Source: DSWT01 sp035415725
GTDB taxonomy: Bacteria > Chloroflexota > Anaerolineae > B4-G1 > SLSP01
Assembly: GCA_035415725.1 (NCBI GenBank)
Contig: DAOOGN010000039.1
Coordinates: 1 to 34,043 of the forward strand
DNA length: 34,043 nt
Direction: 5' to 3'
Position 1 is the stretch's first letter; every line of letters begins with the position of its first letter. A program made the translations under genes and the position numbers. Positions 15,701 through 23,000 of the stretch are shown piece by piece. A model generated the notes under the pieces. The model was not told where the DNA came from. It was given only the letters and a program-made list of their open reading frames with translations, and did no database searches.

Positions 15701-16384
15701 GCAGCCTACTCCTATGTGCGGGCCGTCTTCGATCACGATTGGGATCTCGGACACGGCCCCATGGTCTATCACCTCTATCTGCCACTCACACTACGGGACT
15801 ACGTCCCGCCGGTCGATTATCCACTCATGACCGAGGTTTTCATCAATCCCGGCGGCGAGGATGCGGGTCAGGAGTGGATCGAGGTTTACCATCCAGGCGA
15901 CGAGGCGGTGAGTCTGGCAGGCTGGAGTCTCGGCGACGCCATCAACGCCGGCGATTATGGCGACGGACGCTATCTCTTCCCTCCGGAGGCATCCTTGCTC
16001 CCCAGGCAGGTCATCGTTGTCGCGGCATGCGCGTCGCAGTTTGCAGCGCGCTATGGCTTCAATCCCGCTTATGAGTGGACGGACTGCGATCCCCTTGTGC
16101 CCGACATGAGGCCGGACGGCGCGTGGGAGGGCTTCGGGATCGCGCTGGGGAACGCCAGCGATGAAGTACTGCTGCTGGATACGACCGTCACCATCGTGGA
16201 CAGCGCCGCATGGGGCGGCGCACCGCGGGCGGGTGTCATCCCCTTCCCCATCGACGTGGACAGCGCTTTCCCGTCGGACGCAACGCTTAAACGCTACCCG
16301 CCCGCCTACGACCGCAACGACTGCTCGCGCGACTTCTACATCAGCTACCAGCCGTCGCCGGGGTTAGTGAGCGAGACAAAATAA
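12707..16384 (+). CDS. Exported lamin-tail / DUF11 / phospholipase D-like protein
   Basis: A 1225-residue exported protein. Order: signal peptide (1-24), lamin-tail domain (about 32-195), two DUF11 adhesin-like repeats (about 200-320 and 325-440, each with PLTYTL and TDTLPAG), a second lamin-tail-like domain (about 445-600), two PLD half-domains, and a third lamin-tail domain (about 1037-1225). Both HKD motifs are complete: H742-x-K744-x4-D749 and H959-x-K961-x4-D966, each followed by the usual Gly/Ser-Asn stretch. The PLD superfamily includes nucleases and phospholipases; the substrate is unknown. A short YLPLTLRDY segment before the last domain resembles one I recall from many Chloroflexota exported proteins. 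ATG 12707 is chosen for its strong GGGAGG ribosome-binding site and signal peptide. It could be a surface-bound DNase, with lamin-tail domains binding wall, glycan or DNA; that is inference. Confidence 0.9.
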   Translation: MKFHRLLLVLIGSGLLGVSSFALARPNVAPHTTGDVVINEVAWGGTAASSSDEWIELYNNTAVSIPLAGWRLTTADGLDLSLHGEIGPHGYYLIERTDDTTISDIPADWSGPFGGSGLKNTGETITLTDALDAVIDTANGDGGSWPGGTTAATMERLDSTALDTPGNWGTHTGHPRNGMDASGAPINGTPKCRNAVSPPAADLVAVKSGPMQAAPGTPLTYTLHYHNLGNVIALSTTLTDTLPAGVTYITSTPPYPTAVDSRTLVWMLGDAPITLTAPCITVAVYAPADAGGMITNSITATSAVTEATPATNSARWNTLISAPAPVLTLEKTGPTRAVPHTPLTYTLILSNTGNTAAHGVRLTDTLPAGLVFVAQTAPYSLTQPDAATLVWEVGDLAPGTGGHITLTLTLGEALTTILTNVATATASSGETAGAMWSAPVQPGVKLYAVQPGNYGGISGEMVAITNPEVYTVDLDGWCIDDKTASTSRACFPNGAQVAAGQTLWLAEQADGFYPLWGFDADWASVSITRPVPLLMGNWPGFTDNGEAVYLLDDGGNAVDVLAYGQGVAESGWRGSSVPHPYPGYENRGQVLYRKLDESTGLAVPDTDSASDWAQDPDDPFDGRKLRYPGWDTEAFFFPVEVSATSQITLAVAPEGMLDFILKAVSAAQHSLVIEGYTLGSVPLYEAIDARIRAGVQVTLLLESTPAGGMNNAERWVAQHLHQPPTSTVYLMGGNTRRYRYQHAKFIIVDGRTAIISTDNCGENSLPSDPMENGTMGHRGFALHTDNADVVARLNALFQIDCDPLHHTDVFPYSEAYAPPADFVPLPPVDWTTYTVAFSPTLVTTASHLTLLHAPEHTLRRQDALIGLLNDTLAGSSIDVMQMNEPAIWSSNTGDAGRNPRIAALIAAAQRGVSVRLLLDAFYDDPLSDSGNTATCLYLRSLHLPTLQCRLANVTGLGIHAKIFLVDDGNETWVHLGSINGSETSNKVNREMALQFTSPAAYSYVRAVFDHDWDLGHGPMVYHLYLPLTLRDYVPPVDYPLMTEVFINPGGEDAGQEWIEVYHPGDEAVSLAGWSLGDAINAGDYGDGRYLFPPEASLLPRQVIVVAACASQFAARYGFNPAYEWTDCDPLVPDMRPDGAWEGFGIALGNASDEVLLLDTTVTIVDSAAWGGAPRAGVIPFPIDVDSAFPSDATLKRYPPAYDRNDCSRDFYISYQPSPGLVSETK

Positions 16385-16399
16385 ATAGATACGACTCTC

Positions 16400-17347
16400 T
16401 TATCTATCCATCGGATTGAACGAGGAGGGGGGCGCAGCACCGGATTCGACATCGAGCCGGGCAAAGACGCTGCCGCCCAGGAGCAAAATTGCGCCACACC
16501 ATTGGTACCAGGCCAGACGTTCGTCCAAAAAGATGAACGCCAGGGTCAAACTGACGGCCAGTTCCATCAGGTTGAGGATGGCGGTTTGCACACCACCGAG
16601 TTTTTCCAGGCTGAAGAACATCGCCAGCCGCGAAAACGCCGTGGTCAGCCCCAGGGCGACAATGGCCCCCCACCCCGCCGGGGAGATAGGGGTCATCGCC
16701 TCGCCGCCCGCGATACGCACCACACTCACGGTAAGCGCCATGCCGGTGAGGATGTACAACGTCGCCGATGACGAAGGGACGTCGGCCAACACCCACTGAC
16801 CCATCACCAGATACCAACCGTTCAACACGGCGTAGGCCAGCATCAACATCACGCCGAGGTAATCCGTGAGGCTGTTCATCATCCAGGGGGAAGTGACCAG
16901 CACGGCTCCGACAAGGGAAATCGCCAGGCGCAACAGGGTCAAACGATGGATTGTCTGCCCGGAGGCACTGAGGAAAAGCACGACCCAGAGGGGATAAAGC
17001 GCCCCCAGCAACGAAGCGCGCGAGGCGTCCAGCCGACTCAAGCCGTTGTAATAAAACAACGACCCGATGCCGTTGAACATGCCCACCAACAGACAGTTGA
17101 ACACATCGGGCCAGCGGAGGATAAGACGCCGCCGCCAAAAGAGCAGGTAGATGATCCACAGAAACAGAGCCGCCACGAGCGTCCGCAGCGCCGCCAGCGT
17201 CACCGGCGTGACGTTGGCCCGATAGGCGAATTTCCCCAGGATCGGCGACCATCCCAGCAAGAAGGAAGACAGGAGGCCACTGGAGATCCCCGCTATTCGC
17301 CCTCGATCCCTGGGATGCGTCGGTTCAGCCTTGGTGTTCATCTTCAT
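16400..17347 (-). CDS. EamA/DMT-family membrane transporter
   Basis: A 315-residue protein with about ten hydrophobic helices arranged as two EamA repeats, typical of drug/metabolite exporters. The second repeat contains the family-typical GVQTAILNLMELAVSLTLAF stretch and a YQWCGAILLLGG end. The substrate cannot be predicted. A longer frame reaches 17410, but that would run through the divergent gene's start; ATG 17347 has a -10-like TATAGC ending 7 nt before it, matching a leaderless start (ATG 17341 is an alternative). It converges on the PLD gene with a 15-nt gap. Confidence 0.86.
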   Translation of the reverse strand: MKMNTKAEPTHPRDRGRIAGISSGLLSSFLLGWSPILGKFAYRANVTPVTLAALRTLVAALFLWIIYLLFWRRRLILRWPDVFNCLLVGMFNGIGSLFYYNGLSRLDASRASLLGALYPLWVVLFLSASGQTIHRLTLLRLAISLVGAVLVTSPWMMNSLTDYLGVMLMLAYAVLNGWYLVMGQWVLADVPSSSATLYILTGMALTVSVVRIAGGEAMTPISPAGWGAIVALGLTTAFSRLAMFFSLEKLGGVQTAILNLMELAVSLTLAFIFLDERLAWYQWCGAILLLGGSVFARLDVESGAAPPSSFNPMDR

Positions 17348-17354
17348 CACTTGT

Positions 17355-17362
17355 GCTATACT
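17355..17362. promoter_or_regulatory. Overlapping divergent -10 boxes between two close start codons
   Basis: The plus strand reads TATACT at 17357-17362, and the minus strand reads TATAGC at 17360-17355. Each ends exactly 7 nt before an ATG (17370 on plus, 17347 on minus). The two genes' start codons are separated by only 22 nt, so both promoters must share this DNA. No strong -35 box is seen on either side. Confidence 0.5.
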
Positions 17363-17369
17363 GCGGAGG

Positions 17370-17870
17370 ATGACACGGAAACAGAGAATCGTTCTCATCA
17401 TCCTCGGCATTCTGGATGTGAGTGTGATCGCGGCACTGGCCGGCAGCGTGGTTCACAGCATACGCTCCACCCCCACTGCACCCACCCCGGCTCCGCTCTA
17501 TCTGTCAGCCTGCGAACAGTCCATGCTGAACACTCTCGCCGCCATGCCCGCCCCTCTGGGAGAAATGCCCATGGTAGCCTGGGACGAAGGGAACCTGTAT
17601 GTCTCGTTGCGAGCCGTGTACCCAACCGCAACGCCGCCGGAAGAAAGCGCTCAACTGCTGTGGACAACCTTGGATAGCATGGCGACCGTCCTACGCCAGG
17701 GATGCACTATCCCGTCTACGATCACCATCGCCTTAACCGCATGTGGTCAGACCGAGACCATCCACTATCTGGCGCAACTGGCCGGACAAGATATGGCGGC
17801 CTGGATGGCGGGGACGTTGTCTGAAGAAGACCTGGCCGCGCAATCTCATTTTCGACAAACCAGCGAATAA
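17370..17870 (+). CDS. Small membrane-anchored extracytoplasmic protein, unknown
   Basis: A 166-residue protein with an N-terminal basic stretch and hydrophobic helix (about 6-30), a Pro/Thr-rich linker and a soluble domain. The latter has three cysteines (in SACEQSM, RQGCTIP and TACGQTE), so one disulfide is possible. I recognise no family. Start ATG 17370 follows a -10-like box by 7 nt; GGAGG abuts the ATG with no spacing, too close for a normal ribosome-binding site. An in-frame start further up at 17331 would overlap the EamA gene. It faces the GDPD gene with a 16-nt gap. Confidence 0.68.
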   Translation: MTRKQRIVLIILGILDVSVIAALAGSVVHSIRSTPTAPTPAPLYLSACEQSMLNTLAAMPAPLGEMPMVAWDEGNLYVSLRAVYPTATPPEESAQLLWTTLDSMATVLRQGCTIPSTITIALTACGQTETIHYLAQLAGQDMAAWMAGTLSEEDLAAQSHFRQTSE

Positions 17871-17886
17871 GCCCCCGGTTGACGTT

Positions 17887-18651
17887 TCACATGTCCCGCA
17901 ACGCCGCCAAAATGTTCTCCGGTTCGTTGGTGATGATGCCATCAACGCCCCAGGCGGCGAATTGCTGCGCCACGGCAGGATCGTCAAGTGTCCACGTGAA
18001 AACGCGCCGTCCACGTTGATGGGTGTGTCGTACCAAGCGCTCCGTGAGCATATCTTTATACGGATGCAAGGCTTCGTGCGGCGTGAAAGGCCGCAGCAGC
18101 AGTGTTCCCGGGTTCAACGGGCCGTACAGCAAACCACAGGGGATTTCCGGGGCCAACGCCCGCGCCCGGTAGAGAGCGTAAGGTTTAAAGGATGAAAACC
18201 ATACACGCGACGCCATCCCCATGCGTTGGATCAGATCCACAACAGCCGGCACCAGGGCCGCCGTTTGGTCAGCTTTCAGTTCGATGTTGATCAACAACTG
18301 GGCGCCAACCGCAATCAACACTTCTTCCAGGGTAGGAATCCGCTCCCCGGCAAACCGGGCGTCAAAACGCGCCCCGGCATCCAGCGTCTTGAGCTGCGCC
18401 AGCGTCATCTCACGCACCGGTCCCTTACCGTCAGTGGTTGAGTCCACGTTGTCATCGTGGATAACAACCGGCACGCCATCCAGCGAAAGGTGAACGTCCA
18501 GCTCGACGCCGTCGGCCCCTGCTTCTACGGCCTTACGAAACGCGGCCAGCGTGTTCTGCGGCGCGGCGTGACTTGCGCCGCGGTGTCCCAACACGAACGG
18601 ACGACCCAACGGTTGCTCGCGCTGCCACAAATCAGGGAATCTTGTTATCAT
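17887..18651 (-). CDS. Glycerophosphodiester phosphodiesterase
   Basis: A 254-residue GDPD that hydrolyses glycerophosphodiesters to glycerol-3-phosphate and an alcohol. Metal and catalytic motifs are present: LGHRGAS near residues 21-27, ELDVHLS with the metal-binding Glu and Asp near 54-56, VVIHDD, and the C-terminal TWTLDD and GVDGIITNEP. No signal peptide, so it is cytoplasmic, like UgpQ-type enzymes. It starts at ATG 18651, inside the end of the upstream ATPase gene (20-nt overlap), with GAGGAG as ribosome-binding site; the overlap indicates co-expression. Confidence 0.92.
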   Translation of the reverse strand: MITRFPDLWQREQPLGRPFVLGHRGASHAAPQNTLAAFRKAVEAGADGVELDVHLSLDGVPVVIHDDNVDSTTDGKGPVREMTLAQLKTLDAGARFDARFAGERIPTLEEVLIAVGAQLLINIELKADQTAALVPAVVDLIQRMGMASRVWFSSFKPYALYRARALAPEIPCGLLYGPLNPGTLLLRPFTPHEALHPYKDMLTERLVRHTHQRGRRVFTWTLDDPAVAQQFAAWGVDGIITNEPENILAALRDM

Positions 18652-19954
18652 GAGGGTGCTCCTCGAATTCTACAAAGTAGGCTACCGCCGCCCGGTCAAG
18701 GAGTTCCCGGCTCATGGTCGGCGGAACGTTCATGTATTTGGCAATATCGATGAGCTGATCCAACAAATCGCGGGCGTGGCAGGCGCGCGGCGGACGCCTG
18801 GCCTTGATGTAATGTTCGTGGACCAGGTAGGCAAAAGCCTGTTCCGAGAACGGTACCTGCTTGGCGCTGGCAACGCGCTTGAAGATTTCCGCAAATTCCT
18901 CCCACGTTGGATCGTGGACCTCGATTTTGTGACGGATCCGGCGCAGGAATGCCTCGTCTACCAGATCCCTCGGTTCCAGATTCGTGGAGAAGACGATCAA
19001 TACCTCAAAGGGAATCTCGAATTTACGGCCCGTGTGCAGGGTCAAAAAGTCGATACGTTTTTCGAGCGGGACGATCCAACGGTTGAGTAAATCCCGCGGG
19101 CGCACCTGCTGCCGTCCAAAGTCGTCAATCAAAAAAACGCCACCATTGGCCTTCATCTGGAAGGGCGCTTCGTAATACTTGTTGCTGGTATCGTAGACCA
19201 GGTCCAACCCTTCCAGAGTCAACTCACCGCCGACGATGATAAACGGCCTTTTGATTTTGAGCCAGCGCGCATCCAGGTTACGCTGCCCCTCTTCCGGGAT
19301 AAGTTTGTGGTTCACATCGTCAAAAACCTTGATGATCTGCCCCTCAACTTCCACGGCATAAGGAATAAACATATCGCCTTCCATCAACAACGTGCCGATG
19401 GCCTCCGCAATCGACGTTTTGCCGTTGCCGGGACTGCCGAAGAGAAAAATGGAACGTCCCGAGTTCACCGCCGGACCAATCTGTTCGAAAGTTTGCGGAT
19501 TGAAAACCAGGTGCGATAATGCCTTACGCAGATGCTGCTGATGCACCACAACATCCTTCAAGCCCTGGACGCGAATTGACTGGACATAACTCGCCAGCGG
19601 CACCGGCGCGAGTCCAGCATATTCCGAACGCTCCAACGCATCGCGCGCCATCTGCCGCCCCCGCGCCGTCAGCACGTATTCGTACATCGCCTCCGAAAGC
19701 CCACCCCGTCCCGAAGCGCTGCGCACTTCGCAGAGTTGCTCGCGTTTGAGAAAATCCAGGATATTCGACACCACGCCTGCAAAAGGCAATCCCATCCTGT
19801 CGGCAAGGTCGCGCCCAGCAAGATAGCTTTCAAAATAAAGGCCCTTGAGCGCCAGATCACTGAGCAGGCCCATATTCAAGCCGGTGTCGGCAACCGAACG
19901 CGGCGCCGCCGGGGTAAACACCCCACTGATAATTCCACGCTGCTGTTGAGTCAT
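18632..19954 (-). CDS. AAA-family ATPase with N-terminal winged-helix-like region
   Basis: A 440-residue protein. About 160 residues of helical, winged-helix-like sequence precede an AAA domain with Walker A GSPGNGKTS (about 172-180), Walker B VFLIDDFG (about 270-277), sensor-1 VLIVFSTN, and arginines in LRRIRHKI that could be the finger. The C-terminus is a helical lid (RACHARDLLDQLIDIA). It is MoxR/RuvB-like in general form, but I cannot name a specific subfamily. I use ATG 19954, not a TTG two codons earlier; GGGAGG lies upstream. It is 97 nt downstream of the macroglobulin gene and overlaps GDPD. Confidence 0.84.
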   Translation of the reverse strand: MTQQQRGIISGVFTPAAPRSVADTGLNMGLLSDLALKGLYFESYLAGRDLADRMGLPFAGVVSNILDFLKREQLCEVRSASGRGGLSEAMYEYVLTARGRQMARDALERSEYAGLAPVPLASYVQSIRVQGLKDVVVHQQHLRKALSHLVFNPQTFEQIGPAVNSGRSIFLFGSPGNGKTSIAEAIGTLLMEGDMFIPYAVEVEGQIIKVFDDVNHKLIPEEGQRNLDARWLKIKRPFIIVGGELTLEGLDLVYDTSNKYYEAPFQMKANGGVFLIDDFGRQQVRPRDLLNRWIVPLEKRIDFLTLHTGRKFEIPFEVLIVFSTNLEPRDLVDEAFLRRIRHKIEVHDPTWEEFAEIFKRVASAKQVPFSEQAFAYLVHEHYIKARRPPRACHARDLLDQLIDIAKYMNVPPTMSRELLDRAAVAYFVEFEEHPHDNKIP

Positions 19955-20032
19955 CCTCAACCTCCCTCAAAAATAGTCTCACAGTCGTTAGTTTTCTAGT
20001 CGGATAGCCATTTTCGTGTTTGCAGATTGCGC

Positions 20033-20051
20033 CGCGAGTTATCAACTCGCG
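20033..20051. repeat. 8-bp perfect hairpin directly after the macroglobulin stop
   Basis: CGCGAGTT (20033-20040) and AACTCGCG (20044-20051) form a perfect stem with a 3-nt loop, starting on the base after the macroglobulin stop codon (minus strand). No U-tract follows, so it may protect the 3' end or be a REP-like palindrome rather than terminate transcription. Confidence 0.55.
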
Positions 20052-23000
20052 CTACCGGGGCATGGGCGGCAGTACCGTCAACGTTTGCCCGGCGGTCCGT
20101 CCCCAAACCACGGGGAAATATATCTCCGTTACCGTGGCCGGCAGTACCTGATAGGTTCCCGGCGTGACGGCACGCAGGCGGTACGTTACCCGATAGGTGC
20201 CGGCGGCTATCTCCTGAGCGATAAAAACCGCCTGTTCAGCGCGGCGTTCCCCATATCCAAACGGATTCCCTCCTTCTCCGCCGGCCTGAGCCACTGTCCA
20301 CTCGAATGTTTCACCATCAACCGACTCCAGGCCTGCCGGATAGGGGTCTTCCAGCAACACGTAGGAGTGTGTCTGCGGCACGATCAGCGTCAAACGCACT
20401 TCAATCACTTCACCAGAACGGAGTGCGGTTACAGGCTGACATAAGGTGAAACGATCATCAAGTCCAGCCGCCACCGCGCAATACTCCCGACGCAAGGTGA
20501 AACCACGGCTCGCGGCGGCAATCGATGCGACGGGCAGCAGCGCCGCTTCCAAACGAGCGCTGTAGTACAACTGACCCGCTCCCGCCGTGCGGAATACCTC
20601 CAACACATTGGGACGATCCCGCACCAGCAAAGGCTGGACACCATCACTGCCAACGAGTCCGGCCCGCAACCTCCCCGGCGACTCCAAGACGCCGGCCCGC
20701 GCCGCACCCTCCGCCAACGAGACGCCGTTCAGCGCAACGCGCCAGTCATAAGCCGAATTTCCCCCATCAGAAACGCGCCAAGCTGCCGTCAAACCGGAGA
20801 TGGCCCAGGCCGTCTCATAAGTCGTCTGCCAGTGATCACCGCACCGGGCAAGCATCAACCAGCGCACCGCCGGCGTCAGCAGCGGATCTTCAGGGGCAAA
20901 ACGCGCCAGCACATCGACGATCAGCGCCGTGAGAACGGCGTCGGTATCCCAATACAGGTTGTTGACGCTTTCCCAATGCACGCTCGTGGCGGTGATCTGC
21001 GCCTCACGGCGCATTCCCTCCAACAAACCCGGAATGCGCGAATCCGAAGGGTCGGTCGTCCCCAACGCCAAAGTCAGATAGGCGCACCCTATCTTCCCCA
21101 GGGTCTCGCGCGCCGCGTACAAGGTTGTGCCCGCGCCAACCGGCCAGGGAGCATTCGCTTCGGAGAGCACGTAGAGCGCCAGGGCGTCATCCGTGGATCT
21201 GGTTTCACTCTGTAAGTCAAGAGCAAGTTTGTCCGAGACATAAGCCAGGGCCGGCGCAAAAACCATCTCGCGCACAGAAAATCCTGCCTGCCTGGCTCTG
21301 GTCATTCCCAGGACGGCGTAGGCCGTCAACTGCAATGTGCTTTCATCAGCCTCCCCCCATCCCCAACCACCGTCAGGATTCTGGCGGGCATAGAGGCGTT
21401 CCAGGGCCGCGCCGGCGGACGCTTGAAGTTGCGCCAGCAGCGCCTCATCGGCGACTTCTCCATCCTGTAGGGCGCTATAGATGAGTCCATTCGACAGGAA
21501 ACGAGCGATCAACACGTCGGTCGAAGCGTAAGGAGCCTGTTCCAGGTACGTCAAACTGTCCACCACGGCACTGAGCAACGTCGGCTCCACGCGCACGGTG
21601 AGGGCACTGGCTTCTCCGGCTTCCTGCGGGATCATCACTGCCTCCAGACGTGTGCCGCCCTCTGCCAACACCCCCGCCGTTCCAACAACGTCGGGAGTGA
21701 CGTAACGATACAGGGGCAGCGTCAGGCGCGCCACGTCCCGGTAGCCGCCACCCTCCACGGAAAAGTCCAGCGGAAACACTTCAGCGCCGGTCGGTGCAAC
21801 TGGCACCGCCCAGTCGACACGCGCACGCCCGCCGGCGGGGATGGTCAGCCGCTGCGGCGTCAACAGCGTTGTCTCCTCCACCGTCAGGCGCGCCGTCACC
21901 GTTATATCCGCGCTGGTGTTGTTGCAGATGACGGCGGCCACCTGAGCTTGATCGCCCACGACCAGGAAACGCGGCGCCGCCGGACGCACCAGCAGTGGCA
22001 TGACGGTCGGCAACTCCACCCGTCCAACGCCGACTTTCGTATCCGCAGTGATGGCGCGAACCTCGGCCACCCATGTCGCCGGCGCATCAGGAAGCCTGAA
22101 AGTCAGGCGGGCTTCACCCATCCCATTGGTGCGCACGTGGGTTTCCCACAAGGCCGGATCAAGGAACGCCACACTCTCCGCAAAGGACGGAAAGGCTACG
22201 TTTATGGCACCACCGCCAGGCCAACGCCCGCCCACGGTGAATTCGGCGCTCAGGCGGGCAGTATCTTGCGCCAGCGCGGATTGAGTCTGCCCCACGCGAT
22301 TGAACAACACCAACAACCCGTCACCCGACATAACCCGCAACGGCCGTTCCCCGTAGAAGGTCGCGCTGGTTGACGCCGCAGAAGTCTTCCGCAGCGCCAG
22401 CATGGCCTTGTCCACCAACGCAACGCCCAGTTCCGCAGCTACGGGACGAGCGGCGGAGTCTGTCGCGCGCACTATCAACGTCACTTCATCCCCCGGTTCA
22501 TAAACAGCTTTGTCAGGCAGAACTTCAACAGTAAGCGTCTGTTCTGTCGGCTCGACGGTCAGCTTCACGTAACCCGCCCATACATCCGGCACAGACACCG
22601 TTGTGGAAACACTCTGCATTATGATGAAGGAGACATAGACGTTCGGGACATAGGTATCGAGGATAGGAATTTCTACCACAGGGTTGGGTGTATCGAATAC
22701 ACGACGTTCAACCCGGAGAATTCCCTCGCGCTCTACGGTCATCAACATCTGATACGGGCCAGTCAACGCAACCGGCACGAGGATTTTAGCCGTTTCACCG
22801 ACCCGGTAGCCGGGCAAATCGGCGACGGGCGTGACTCTGCCTGCCTCCGTCGGCCACGATGCCACTTCATTTCCGCTCACCCACAGCATGACTTCTGTAT
22901 GCACGGGCTGCCCATCGGCATCCTGGGTGTCAACCGAGACGATGTAATTGCCGCTGTGAGGCAGATTAACGGCAGCAACCGCTTTGCCTGCGACATCGGT

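Noticed and set aside
16385..16407. Inverted repeat ATAGATA/TATCTAT between the convergent PLD and EamA genes
   Set aside because: Only 7 AT-rich base pairs, no U-tract, partly inside the EamA coding end; too weak to call a terminator.
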